Part shown: in pieces, positions 24,289 to 32,594 of the stretch
Layout: each line of letters begins with the position of its first letter
Numbering within the stretch: the first letter of the stretch is position 1
NCBI GenBank assembly: GCA_022842065.1
Contig: JALHQH010000035.1
Span: forward strand, 60,663 to 124,662
Length of the DNA stretch: 64,000 bases
From: Caldilineaceae bacterium
GTDB taxonomy: Bacteria; Chloroflexota; Anaerolineae; Caldilineales; Caldilineaceae
Direction: 5' to 3'
Notes under the pieces: model-generated
What the model was told of the DNA's origin: nothing
What the model saw: the letters and a program-made list of their open reading frames with translations, nothing else
The model's database searches: none
Position numbers and translations under genes: made by a program

Positions 24289-26472
24289 CTAGATTGCCCC
24301 CCTAACATCAAACCACAGCGCTTGCCCGGCACCGAGCGTAACCGTGGTGGTGCTGCTATCTTCAAACACGATCTTCACGGTACGCGCCAATGCGCTCTGA
24401 TCGGTCAGACAACAGCGTGTTCCTTCCAGCCGTACATCGACGCTATCGATCCCAAAGCCTTGGCCGCGCGGGCGATCCAGGTAGACATCGCCATAGTGAT
24501 CCCAGATGCGATTGCGCGCTTCGGCGGCGGCGCCGTTGCCCCAATCATAGATGGTGAATTCGCCGATGCCGCCTCCTTCCAGCGTAGTATAGCCGGTGTG
24601 ACCGTAATTTTCCATGGTGAAGCCATAATCCGCCGGCCCAAAGAAGGGCCACACCTTTTCCCATAAGGCTTTGGCCGCCGGATTTTCGGGGCAATACATC
24701 ATGACAAAGGACGCTTTGAGCGCTACAATCCCCCGTTCAAAGAGCGCCGCATCGCCCGTTTCCCGGTAATAGTCCATAAAGAGCTCGGCAAAGAGACACT
24801 GGCGCGAGTCATTCCACTCGCCATCGAAATTCATGACGCCGAAGCCGCCCAACGCCGGTATATAGATATAAGGTGGCTGCCAGCTTTGTTGGGTCATGGC
24901 CAGTTCATCCACCGTGCGCCGCCCCCACGCCAAGTATCGGGCTTCGCCCGTGGCGCGGTAACAGGCCAAGAGCGCTTCGGCCGTCCAAAACATGGAGAAG
25001 TTACACTGTTTATAGAGGCCATTGCGCGGAATGCGTTTGCCGTAATATTCCACCTTGCCATAACCACAGCAGGACCAGTAGGTCTCAAAATCTTCCCAGC
25101 GGCCACCGGGTACACTTTCGGCGAGGACTGCCTCCATTGCCCGCAATGCCGCTGTCCGGTAACGGGTTTCGCCGGTCAGTGCCGCCAAGTGGAGCAGGAA
25201 GGTGACGCTCATACTTGTCTCTGGCGATTGACGCAAGGCGTCGGCAGGGACAAAGGTCTCCGGATGGAGCCATGCGGGGAAGAAGCCCTCTTCATCTTGC
25301 AGGGTGAGCAAACGCTCCGCATATTGGCGCGCGTAGTTCAATAACCGTTCATCGGCCTCTAACTCGGCATACCAGCGTACCATGAGCAGCGCGGTCCAAC
25401 TGGCATCGAGAATGTGAAACCAGGCGTCGGTGATGCCTCGTTCACGCGGGGTGCGGTTGGAATTAGTCCAGTAGCCACTCTCCCAGCCCAGGGAACGTGC
25501 ATACTCTTTGCCATCAAGCGTGACTTTGGTCATGGCGGTGCGATAGACGCTGGGGAAGATGCCATCCTGCATGGGCGCGGCCAGGGCAAATTCTTTGGTC
25601 AGGTTCGCTTTGGCCAGTAAGGCAGTATTGCCTGTGCGTTGCGCATAGCGATACAGGCCAGCAGCGCTCCGCAGCGAGGAGAACCATGCCTGATTCCAAA
25701 TGGAGAGAAACTCGCGCAGATGCGCCTCGCCAGGGTAGTTGGGCGATTCGGTGACATTGACGATAAAGGCCGGCGCGCCCACCCGTTGCCCCGCCAAGTC
25801 AAACTCTTGCCAGACGGCGTCCTGCCAGGTGTCGAAGGCCCACGTATAGACATGCGCCACATAACGATCCAGCGGGACGGTCAGCGGTTGCCCTTGTTGT
25901 AAGAGCGGTTGGCCATAGCGCGACCAGAGAAATTCGGTCACACGGCGCCACGGGTTGAGCGGCGTTTCGTCGTCGGTGTAAGCGATCCAATCGAAGCCGA
26001 GGATCACTTCGCCAGGGGCGAAGGTCAGCCCTGCTGTTTTCTGATAGCGCACATGTTCCGGGATTGTGGTGCGGCTCATGCCCAACCATGCGGTACGCTG
26101 TGGCGCGTCGAGATCGAGAAACCAGGGCGTGTCGGGGTTGCGGCCACAGCTATCCAAGTCCGGCACGATGACCAGGACCGTGTTGGCTTGTGCCGCGATC
26201 AAGGCGGGTGAGCGGAAGACATGTTGGGCAATACAATCGCCCGCATTAGGTGCTAAATGTGGCGCCCACCAAAAGTCTGGCGTCAGGGTTAATTGAAAGG
26301 CAATCGCCAACTCATCTTGTTGCACGGCTTCGGTGATCTGCCAGACCATCCGCACGCGCTGCCAGCCATTGCCGAGCGCTGTTGTGGTTACGGTCGGTGG
26401 CTGATTGGCTAGGTGGGGCTGGGTGTAGTGAAAGGGTGGTGTAACATACGTTGTCTCAGGTTGTGTGGTCAT
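24289..26472 (-). CDS. Six-hairpin glycosidase-like protein of unknown specificity
   Basis: Large cytosolic-looking protein of 727 residues without a signal peptide. Residues about 1-230 form a beta-rich N-terminal domain; about 240-640 carry repeated helical hairpins (SLRSAAGLYRYAQRTGNTALLAKA, WTALLMVRWYAELEADERLLNYARQYAERLL, TFLLHLAALTGETRYRTAALRAMEAVL, MFWTAEALLACYRATGEARYLAWGRRTVDEL), the look of an (alpha/alpha)6 barrel glycoside hydrolase or lyase; a short beta-domain closes the protein. I cannot name the GH family. ATG 26472 lacks a clear ribosome binding site. Its position near the sugar importer gives weak support for glycan use. Confidence 0.7.
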   Translation of the reverse strand: MTTQPETTYVTPPFHYTQPHLANQPPTVTTTALGNGWQRVRMVWQITEAVQQDELAIAFQLTLTPDFWWAPHLAPNAGDCIAQHVFRSPALIAAQANTVLVIVPDLDSCGRNPDTPWFLDLDAPQRTAWLGMSRTTIPEHVRYQKTAGLTFAPGEVILGFDWIAYTDDETPLNPWRRVTEFLWSRYGQPLLQQGQPLTVPLDRYVAHVYTWAFDTWQDAVWQEFDLAGQRVGAPAFIVNVTESPNYPGEAHLREFLSIWNQAWFSSLRSAAGLYRYAQRTGNTALLAKANLTKEFALAAPMQDGIFPSVYRTAMTKVTLDGKEYARSLGWESGYWTNSNRTPRERGITDAWFHILDASWTALLMVRWYAELEADERLLNYARQYAERLLTLQDEEGFFPAWLHPETFVPADALRQSPETSMSVTFLLHLAALTGETRYRTAALRAMEAVLAESVPGGRWEDFETYWSCCGYGKVEYYGKRIPRNGLYKQCNFSMFWTAEALLACYRATGEARYLAWGRRTVDELAMTQQSWQPPYIYIPALGGFGVMNFDGEWNDSRQCLFAELFMDYYRETGDAALFERGIVALKASFVMMYCPENPAAKALWEKVWPFFGPADYGFTMENYGHTGYTTLEGGGIGEFTIYDWGNGAAAEARNRIWDHYGDVYLDRPRGQGFGIDSVDVRLEGTRCCLTDQSALARTVKIVFEDSSTTTVTLGAGQALWFDVRGAI

Positions 26473-26606
26473 AATCCAGTGTTTTTGGCAAGATAGCGGT
26501 TTTACTTTCCGATGTTCGGTGCGGTAAGCATAACAATTCCTCCTGTGATCGTCAATTAGAACAAATGAGTTAATAAGATTTGACTTAATTAAGCGTTCGC
26601 TTTATA

Positions 26607-26960
26607 ATGAATTCTATGATGATCTTTGATGCCTTGGCCGACCCGACCCGCCGCAAAATTGTGGAATTGCTCGCCCGACGCGAATATGCCGCCAGTGAGA
26701 TTGCCGAGCAATTTGCGGTCAGCGCGCCGGCAATTTCGCAACATCTCAAAGTGTTGCGGGCGGCCAATGTGGTCACGGTGCGCGTGGATGCCCAACGGCG
26801 TATTTACGCCCTTAACCCGGCGAGTCTCACCGAAGTGGATGCCTGGTTGACCCAAGTGCGTGGCTTCTGGAGTGCGCGATTGGATGCCCTGGCGGCCCAA
26901 TTGGCGGCAGAAGATGCGGCCGCGCTAGCAAGCGATCCAACAGGAGATAAACATGGATGA
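26607..26960 (+). CDS. ArsR/SmtB family transcriptional regulator
   Basis: Winged-helix regulator of 117 residues. FDALADPTRRKIVELLARREYAASEIAEQFAVSAPAISQHLKVLRAANVVTVRVDAQRRIYALNP is the full DNA-binding domain. No metal-binding CxC motif is present, so it is not a classical metal sensor; it belongs to the group that is commonly paired with SRPBCC genes. Its end overlaps the next gene by 8 bases, and a series of SRPBCC genes follows, so it likely controls them. Confidence 0.92.
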   Translation: MNSMMIFDALADPTRRKIVELLARREYAASEIAEQFAVSAPAISQHLKVLRAANVVTVRVDAQRRIYALNPASLTEVDAWLTQVRGFWSARLDALAAQLAAEDAAALASDPTGDKHG

Positions 26961-27486
26961 CTTTGGGACCTTGCTCGATGCCAATACCGTGCGCTTTGAA
27001 CGCCTGTTGCCCGGCCCCATCGAACGGGTATGGGCCTATTTGACCCAGCCACAGTTTCTGCGCACCTGGCTGGCCGAGAGCAGCATGGATCTGCGCGTCG
27101 GCGGTGCGGTGGCGTTGCGCTTTGATACGGACGAAGTGCCGGCGCGCGCCAAAGGGGGGGCGATTGACCAGGGCATCATCACCCGCTATGAGCCGCCCCA
27201 TCGGTTGGCCTACACCTGGCAAAAAGCACCAAACGGACCAGTGACTTCACACGTCGCTTTTGAGCTGGAAGCGGTTGAGGATCAGGTGCGCCTCGTGTTG
27301 ACCCACAGCAAGCTACCGCACAGTTCGCTCGCTTCGTTTGGCGCGGGCTGGCACACGCACCTCACCGTGTTAGGGGCGCGTTTGCAAGCGCTAGAGCCAT
27401 CGCCGTTCTTATTTTACTTCAATACTGTTTTGCCGAGATACCGCGCCGGTGCTGTACAGATTCAACAGGAGAAAGCGAATGACTGA
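26953..27486 (+). CDS. SRPBCC (AHSA1/START-like) domain protein
   Basis: Ligand-binding START-like protein of 177 residues with AHSA1-type motifs: RFERLLPGPIERVWAYLTQPQFLRTWLAE and DLRVGGAVALRF, then YEPPHRLAYTWQ and LTHSKLPHSSLASFGAGWHTHL. The C-terminal tail after LGARLQALEPSP (FLFYFNTVLPRYRAGAV) is unlike the usual ending and may be a frameshifted end. It overlaps the ArsR gene, the usual ArsR-SRPBCC pair. Ligand unknown. Confidence 0.85.
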   Translation: MDDFGTLLDANTVRFERLLPGPIERVWAYLTQPQFLRTWLAESSMDLRVGGAVALRFDTDEVPARAKGGAIDQGIITRYEPPHRLAYTWQKAPNGPVTSHVAFELEAVEDQVRLVLTHSKLPHSSLASFGAGWHTHLTVLGARLQALEPSPFLFYFNTVLPRYRAGAVQIQQEKAND

Positions 27487-27601
27487 GATGTTTTGCCCCC
27501 CAGACTTATCGGTCCGACCTTTCCGCCACCCGACATTCATCGGTGTCAGACTAGATACTGGTGCAAGTTTGACTGTCGCAGTTGTAACCGCAGAATCATA
27601 A
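27479..27601 (+). CDS. Possible 40-residue ORF in the SRPBCC array
   Basis: Starts ATG 27479 with AGGAGAAAGCGA upstream and overlaps the end of the previous gene; encodes MTEMFCPPDLSVRPFRHPTF and a further 20 residues, stop at 27601. No family recognised. It may be the residue of a deleted gene whose ribosome binding site survives. Confidence 0.3.
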   Translation: MTEMFCPPDLSVRPFRHPTFIGVRLDTGASLTVAVVTAES

Positions 27602-27632
27602 TTATCTGGCAAGTAAAGGAGAGACAGACAGT

Positions 27633-27767
27633 ATGGCTTTATCAACAAGCGCAAAGAAACTGGTTGCCGAGATCACGAACGGAAGCGTGAAGCTGGGCGA
27701 CCTCGCGTCGGCAAGCCTTCCGCAGATTCCGTTTCTCACGCGAGAACCGTGGCGTGCTCCGCGATGA
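27633..27767 (+). CDS. Small hypothetical protein in the SRPBCC array
   Basis: 44 residues, MALSTSAKKLVAEITNGSVK and on to LTREPWRAPR, with AAAGGAGAGACAGACAGT before the ATG. Its TGA overlaps the ATG of the following SRPBCC reading frame (ATGA), so it is translationally coupled to it. No family recognised; the segment from here to 28255 is richer in G/C at third positions than its neighbours, suggesting a separate origin. Confidence 0.4.
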   Translation: MALSTSAKKLVAEITNGSVKLGDLASASLPQIPFLTREPWRAPR

Positions 27768-28255
27768 AGTACACCGTATCGATCGAGATCGCCATGCCGC
27801 GCGAGGAGGTGGCTCAGCTGCTCGCCGACCCGGCACACCTGCCGAAGTGGCTGCGGGGTCTGGTGCTGCACGAGCCGCTGCGTGGGGTGCACGGGCAAGT
27901 CGGTACCAAGTCGCGGGTCGTGATGCAGATGGGGTAGTAGAAGTTCGAGGGTACCGAGACCATCACGCGCCGGGAACCGGCAGACCTGCGTGGGATCCCG
28001 AAAGAGAGCGTCGTTCATTTCGAACGCGAGATTGTCGGCGAGGGCATGTGGAGCGCCGCGCGCGAACGGCTGACCGAAGCCGGTCCGGATACGACGCTCT
28101 GGGTGAGCGAGAACGAATACCGGTTCAGCGGCTTGCTGATGCGGCTAGTTGGGCTCCTGATGCCCGGCGCATTCCGCAAGCAGTCGCTACAGCACATGCA
28201 GGACTTCAAGGCGTTCGCCGAGCAGGGCAAGGATGTCCGCGCAGCGAAGGACTGA
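27764..28255 (+). pseudogene. SRPBCC family gene interrupted by two in-frame stop codons
   Basis: From ATG 27764 the frame reads MKYTVSIEIAMPREEVAQLL, then a START-like N-terminal half up to SRVVMQMG, then two consecutive TAG codons (27935-27940). The same frame continues as KFEGTETITRREPADLRG and ends HMQDFKAFAEQGKDVRAAKD at 28255, so both halves belong to one SRPBCC gene of about 163 residues. Two adjacent stops with no frameshift point to point mutations or an assembly error. The overlapping 200-residue ORF in another frame is a shadow. Confidence 0.75.
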
Positions 28256-28352
28256 TCTGCGGTAGACGGCGGCGAGGATCTGGGCACGCCTACAAAGTGC
28301 CGCCGCCTACCCAACCCGCGCTCGTCTATTTTCAGCACAGGAAAGACAACTC

Positions 28353-28811
28353 ATGACCAAGACTAACGAAACACCCGCTCTGCAAATTGTCCGCAAGTTT
28401 GCCGTCGCCCCAGAAGTCGTCTTTGACGCCTTCACGAAACCGGAGGCAATGCGCGCCTGGTGGACGGACCAGACGACCTTTGCCATCGATTTACAGGTTG
28501 GCGGGCGCTGGACGATCACCCGCACAGAAGGGGAAACTGTCTATGTGATGACCGGTGAATATCTGGAAATTGCACGACCGTATCAACTCAAGTACACGAT
28601 TGCGATGCCCCAATTCTCGCCGAACAGCGATACGATCTCCATCGAGATCAAGCCGGATCAAGGGGGCTGTGTGGTCACCTTTGTGCAGTGCGGGGAAGAC
28701 ATCGCCAGTGAATTGGCCGCATTACCTCCTGGGGAGGTTTCTGCCAGTGAAGTCGGCTGGCAGCAAGGTTTTGATCTAATGGAAGCCGCCTGGAAAATGC
28801 CCGCTGAATAG
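28353..28811 (+). CDS. SRPBCC (AHSA1-like) domain protein
   Basis: 152-residue START-like protein. It opens ALQIVRKFAVAPEVVFDAFTKPEAMRAWW, followed by DLQVGGRWTI and GEYLEIARPYQLKYT, and ends with VGWQQGFDLMEAAW, all typical of the AHSA1/activator-of-Hsp90-like group (Hsp90 link not implied). ATG has CAGGAAAG upstream. Third SRPBCC reading frame of the array. Confidence 0.88.
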   Translation: MTKTNETPALQIVRKFAVAPEVVFDAFTKPEAMRAWWTDQTTFAIDLQVGGRWTITRTEGETVYVMTGEYLEIARPYQLKYTIAMPQFSPNSDTISIEIKPDQGGCVVTFVQCGEDIASELAALPPGEVSASEVGWQQGFDLMEAAWKMPAE

Positions 28812-28823
28812 GAGACGAAGGTA

Positions 28824-29726
28824 ATGATGAGTACGCAAGCAACTAGTACAACCGCACCCACCCAAGCAATTGTCACCCGCCGCTTCGCTGCAACGGCGGA
28901 GCGGGTCTTTGACGCCTGGCTCGATCCCAGCAAGATCAACGGCTTTATGTTTGGCCCTAACTTGCGTGATGAAGAGGTGGTAAGCATTGACCTTGACGCG
29001 CGTGTGGGCGGCACCTTTGCCTTTGTTGTGCGCCGCCAGGGTGAGCAGATCGACCATGTGGGCGAATATTTGGAGATCGACCGGCCCCACCGCTTGGTCT
29101 TTACTTGGGGCGTGGCGCAGGCGGCGAACCGGAGCCGGGTGTTGATTGAGTTGGTGGCACTAGACGATGGCTGCGAACTAACGCTCACCCACGAACTGGA
29201 TCCCGCCTGGGCGGATTATGCGGACCGGGCACGTGCCGGCTGGGCCAAGATGATCGACGCGCTTGACCAGTTGCTGAGCCAGCGCGCGCCGGCGTTGCAC
29301 GCACCATTGCTGGTTACCAGGCAGATTTTGATCAACGCGTCCGTCGCGCGCGTCTGGGAACTTTTAACTCTCCCCACCTATATCAAACAGTGGGATGAGT
29401 TGCCGGAAGGTTTTGGTGAGGAGCCGCTGACCCTCGGGCGCACCATTGCTTGGGAAGGTCATGCCACCTTGACTGTTACAGCCTTTGACCCTGAGAAATT
29501 GCTGCGGATGAGCCTCTACGTCGCGACCTGGGCACAACCGTCGTCAGCCTATGATATTGCCTATACGTATACCCTGACCGCACAGGATGATGGGACACTA
29601 CTTACAATTACTGTGGGCGATTTTGCCCCACTAGCCAATGGTCAGGAATATTATGACGCATCCGTCGACTTCGCTGGTGATGCGGGCGAGAAGATCAAGC
29701 AGTTGGCTGTCAACCACTTGGCATGA
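28824..29726 (+). CDS. Tandem double SRPBCC domain protein
   Basis: A 300-residue protein containing two START-like domains in a row. Domain 1 (about 17-150) reads VTRRFAATAERVFDAWLDP and GEYLEIDRPHRLVFTWG, ending GWAKMIDALDQLL. Domain 2 (about 160-300) begins VTRQILINASVARVWELLTL and ends GDAGEKIKQLAVNHLA. The two domains belong to different SRPBCC subgroups, so this looks like a gene fusion rather than a recent duplication. Two ATGs in a row (28824, 28827) follow GGAGACGAAGG. Confidence 0.85.
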   Translation: MMSTQATSTTAPTQAIVTRRFAATAERVFDAWLDPSKINGFMFGPNLRDEEVVSIDLDARVGGTFAFVVRRQGEQIDHVGEYLEIDRPHRLVFTWGVAQAANRSRVLIELVALDDGCELTLTHELDPAWADYADRARAGWAKMIDALDQLLSQRAPALHAPLLVTRQILINASVARVWELLTLPTYIKQWDELPEGFGEEPLTLGRTIAWEGHATLTVTAFDPEKLLRMSLYVATWAQPSSAYDIAYTYTLTAQDDGTLLTITVGDFAPLANGQEYYDASVDFAGDAGEKIKQLAVNHLA

Positions 29727-29753
29727 GCATTTAACTGTAAAAAGGGAGCGACC

Positions 29754-30170
29754 ATGCAACAACGCCTAAATATTGTTACCATCCTGGTCCAGGATTTGCA
29801 GCAGGCACTGGCCTTCTACCGTGATGGGTTGGGCTGGCAACCGTGGTGGCCAACCACCGAGACGACCCCCGAGATTGATCATGCGGCGTTCCACTTGGGG
29901 GATGGGCTCTCCTTGGTTTTGTATCCAGGAGCAAAGCGCGCACAAGCTGGAACCCAGCCGGTTGTGGAGCTTGCGCAATTTGTTGATACCAAAGCGGATG
30001 TTGAGACCACGCTCCAACAAGCGGCTGCGGCGGGCGCAACGGTGATTGCGCAAGCTGCGATGCAGGAATGGGGTGGCTATACTGCCAAGTTTGCCGATCT
30101 CGATGGCTGTCAGTGGGAGATCACCTGGAATCCACACTACTCAACTAGCCCAGAGGAAGGGAACGAATGA
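29754..30170 (+). CDS. VOC (glyoxalase-like) family protein
   Basis: 138 residues; QRLNIVTILVQDLQQALAFYRDGLGWQPWW opens the first VOC module and YTAKFADLDGCQWEITWNP closes the second. GGAGCGACC precedes the ATG. Its end overlaps the next SRPBCC gene by ATGA, so it belongs to the same transcription unit. Substrate unknown. Confidence 0.85.
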   Translation: MQQRLNIVTILVQDLQQALAFYRDGLGWQPWWPTTETTPEIDHAAFHLGDGLSLVLYPGAKRAQAGTQPVVELAQFVDTKADVETTLQQAAAAGATVIAQAAMQEWGGYTAKFADLDGCQWEITWNPHYSTSPEEGNE

Positions 30171-30670
30171 ACACACCATTGATGCCTGTGGCCAAAGCCG
30201 AAATGTTGATTCGCCGGCCAGTCGTTGCGGTCTTTGCCGCCTTTGTCGATCCGGCCATTACCGCCAAGTTTTGGTTCAGCAAGGGTAGCGACCGCCTAGA
30301 ACACGGCAAAGAAGTCGAGTGGGCCTGGGAGATGTACGGCTTTTCGGTGGGGGTCAAGGTATTGGCCCTTGAGGAGAACCAGCGGATTCTCGTCGAGTGG
30401 CCGGGCGAGGAGACGCCGACGACCATCGAATGGATCTTCACTGCTCGCCCCGATGACACCACCTTCGTAACGATTAAAAATACCGGCTTCCAGGGTGAAC
30501 CGGCGTCAATGATGGCACAGGCTATTGACGCAACCGAAGGTTTTACCTTTGTATTGGCCGGGGCAAAGGCCTGGCTGGAACAGAAGGTCCAACTAAATTT
30601 AGTCGCAGATCGCCATCCCGACGGCGTTGGCGGCGGGGTAATTTGTTCGTGGGCATCTCGAAGAGATTAA
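30167..30670 (+). CDS. SRPBCC domain protein
   Basis: 167-residue START-like protein: EMLIRRPVVAVFAAFVDPAITAKFWFSKGSDRL, then GKEVEWAWEMYGFSVGVKVLALEENQRILVEW and FVLAGAKAWLEQKVQLNLVADRHPDG. Last gene of the ArsR-SRPBCC array, start overlapping the VOC gene (ATGA). The terminal residues after HPDGVGGG may be non-native, because the family usually ends there. Confidence 0.85.
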   Translation: MNTPLMPVAKAEMLIRRPVVAVFAAFVDPAITAKFWFSKGSDRLEHGKEVEWAWEMYGFSVGVKVLALEENQRILVEWPGEETPTTIEWIFTARPDDTTFVTIKNTGFQGEPASMMAQAIDATEGFTFVLAGAKAWLEQKVQLNLVADRHPDGVGGGVICSWASRRD

Positions 30671-30881
30671 GCTCCATATCCCTTAAAAAAATGGCACTTG
30701 CATTGAGGAAAAAAAGCTGCTACAATGTAGCGTAGAATACAAACTACACCTCTTATACCCGTATTTTGACTACAATTGTAGCAAGAGTCAGCGCTTTTGA
30801 AAAATTTGCCATCAGGTGATTGGTCGTGATGGGCTAACCTGCCACCACCATCACAGTTCAAAATTTTATGGCAGCTTTCTG
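30671..30881. other. Convergent intergenic region with GCTACAA / TTGTAGC words
   Basis: Between the SRPBCC array and crtB, which converge here. It contains GCTACAATGTAGCG (30718) and the perfect 12-bp palindrome CTACAATTGTAG (30769-30780). These resemble words found upstream of acsF and bchN, but this position is downstream of both flanking genes, so a promoter role is doubtful. Confidence 0.45.
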
Positions 30882-31790
30882 TTACTGGGCGTGCCGACCG
30901 AGTTTATAGGTTTGCCACCAAATCCTAGGTAACATACAGAGTTTTTCACGTTTGGGGACAAAGGCGCGCTGCTGGAAGTTGTCATAATGGTTATCTTCAA
31001 TTTTCGTGAGGATCGCCCGATAAAGCATGGCTGCCGCGGCCACCGCATACCGGCCATCGTTAGTTAACAATGCTATCCCTGGCCATGCTTCCACGTACAG
31101 GTCGCGTGTGCGTTGAATGTAAAAGCGCATGAATTGTTGCCAACGCTCGTCGTTGCAGCTCGCCAATATATCCTGATCGGTTAAGCCATAGGCGGACAAT
31201 TCGTCTTGTGGCAGATAGATGCGACCGCGTTGCGCATCTTCGCCAATGTCACGCAAGATATTAGTCAGTTGTAAAGCAACCCCCAATTTGATGGCATATG
31301 GCTCGGCACCAGGTGCCGCCCCGATGATTTGCATACTGAGTAGACCAACGGTACCGGCCACTCGATAGCAGTAAAGCCAAAGATCGGCAAAGGTGGCATA
31401 ACGGTCGATGGTTAAATCCATTTGAATGCCGGCCAACAGATCAGCAATTACTTCTTCTGAAAGTTGATAGTGGCTACGCAGGTGTTGCCAGGCATAGAGC
31501 ACCGGATCGCGGTGCAGCAGGCGTTGTTTTGATGCTTGTGCAACCCATTGCGCAAAATGCGCACTTGGATCACTACGGGCCTCGTCGACGAGATCATCGC
31601 TGCGCCGACAAAAGGCATAGAGTACCCGAATCGCCTGTCGTTTGGCTGGGGGTAATAGCACGGTTGCAATGTAGAAGCTCTTGGCATGTTGGCGTGTGAT
31701 CGCTTCGCAGAGGGTATAAGCTTCCGCAAGTAGTGGATCAACAGCGTGGAGTGTGCTTCTGTTTGGATGGGCAGTTGCAGATTTTTGCAT
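30882..31790 (-). CDS. crtB: Phytoene synthase (squalene/phytoene synthase family)
   Basis: Condenses two geranylgeranyl-PP into phytoene, the first step of carotenoid synthesis. The 302-residue protein carries both Asp-rich substrate motifs: DDLVDEARSD after the YAFCRRS segment (about residue 63-72) and DIGEDAQRGRIYLPQDEL (about 185-205), preceded by LQLTNILR. Squalene synthase is an alternative within the family, but the setting next to the puf operon favours phytoene synthase. It is transcribed divergently from puf, sharing a 565-base control region. Confidence 0.9.
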   Translation of the reverse strand: MQKSATAHPNRSTLHAVDPLLAEAYTLCEAITRQHAKSFYIATVLLPPAKRQAIRVLYAFCRRSDDLVDEARSDPSAHFAQWVAQASKQRLLHRDPVLYAWQHLRSHYQLSEEVIADLLAGIQMDLTIDRYATFADLWLYCYRVAGTVGLLSMQIIGAAPGAEPYAIKLGVALQLTNILRDIGEDAQRGRIYLPQDELSAYGLTDQDILASCNDERWQQFMRFYIQRTRDLYVEAWPGIALLTNDGRYAVAAAAMLYRAILTKIEDNHYDNFQQRAFVPKREKLCMLPRIWWQTYKLGRHAQ

Positions 31791-31992
31791 AAGTGGTGAG
31801 CTCCTAGTGGCGAAGTCGGGGTTTCATGGATGATGACTTAATTATTGTCGCATATACGTCATTTTACTGCTATTGGCAGACAGAAATGCAATTAGATGTG
31901 ACGATTTAGGGAGTATGGAATTTTATTTTTCCAAAAACATCTTTTTAGTGGATTGATGTGAAATTTTGAACAGACTTATTGTAAAAACGTAT

Positions 31993-32021
31993 TTGACAAA
32001 AGTTTTATGTAGTAGTATACT
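31993..32021 (+). promoter_or_regulatory. Sigma70-type promoter of the puf operon
   Basis: TTGACA (31993-31998), 17-base spacer, TATACT (32016-32021). This is the best -35/-10 pair seen in the window. The spacer and -10 overlap the first GTAGTAGTATA word, so a regulator binding there would compete with RNA polymerase. Confidence 0.75.
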
Positions 32022-32093
32022 GCGATTATTCGATGTAGTAAATCATACAGTCTAGGTCGTAGTACAGAGTATGAACTACATTATATACTACAT
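32007..32093. promoter_or_regulatory. Cluster of ATGTAGTA / ACTACAT words
   Basis: ATGTAGTA at 32007 and 32033 (26 apart), GTAGTAC at 32059, and the inverse ACTACAT at 32075 and 32087 (12 apart). Five related half-sites in under 90 bp, overlapping the promoter. A candidate operator array for an oxygen, redox or light regulator. Confidence 0.6.
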
Positions 32094-32355
32094 CTGAATA
32101 AATGTGCCATTTTGTGCTGAACTCCTACTGTCAATTAAAAATGTTGTTTTAATCTCAGAAATGCGTATGTAAGCGAGTTAGAAGCAAAGTTTCTTTAAGA
32201 TGCAGCATAGAAGAAGTCACGTTGCTTTTTTCGCTGAACAATAACGCGGTTATCTATATTTTTGATAAATTGGCAAGGGCAGCATAAGGGCCGTTCTCAT
32301 CTGGTTTTTCTATTTTACCTCCTGATTCCAACAATATTCGTTAAGGAGACACACA

Positions 32356-32550
32356 ATGGCAAATAATTCTGGTAGTTCAGTTGATCACGGCGCCAACGAT
32401 ATGGTACCGGCGAAGTGGAAATCACTCTTCACCAATGATGAGTGGTTGATGCATGATATCGTGGTGAAGTCCACCTACGGTTTCATGGTCATCGCGATTA
32501 TTGCGCACGCATTGGTATATGCCTGGAAACCATGGCTGGGTAATATCTAA
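32356..32550 (+). CDS. pufB: Light-harvesting complex beta subunit
   Basis: LH antenna beta polypeptide, 64 residues. A soluble N-terminus is followed by WLMHDIVVKSTYGFMVIAIIAHALVYAWKPWL: the first His (MHD) and the second His (AHALVYAWKPW), the latter being the bacteriochlorophyll ligand, are in the typical beta positions. AAGGAGACACACA precedes the ATG. First gene of pufB-pufA-pufLM-pufC. Confidence 0.95.
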   Translation: MANNSGSSVDHGANDMVPAKWKSLFTNDEWLMHDIVVKSTYGFMVIAIIAHALVYAWKPWLGNI

Positions 32551-32594
32551 GTTAATCCTGATTTTTTTCTCAACGCCAAGCAAACGAAAGTGAG

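Larger units (their letters stand above)
31791..32355. promoter_or_regulatory. Divergent crtB / puf control region
   Basis: 565 bases without a gene. The central part, 31990-32095, carries a near-consensus plus-strand promoter and repeated GTAGT / ACTAC words. The 330 bases between that promoter and pufB would form a long leader; I saw no convincing ORF in it. The left 180 bases are AT-rich and should hold the crtB promoter, which I could not pin down. Confidence 0.7.

Noticed and set aside
27754..28356. 200-residue ORF spanning the interrupted SRPBCC gene
   Set aside because: Arg-rich frame-shifted reading; the SRPBCC text is in the other frame on both sides of the stop codons.
30718..30781. 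GCTACAA/TTGTAG palindromes as a crtB promoter operator
   Set aside because: They lie downstream of crtB and downstream of the SRPBCC array, so a role in crtB initiation is not supported.
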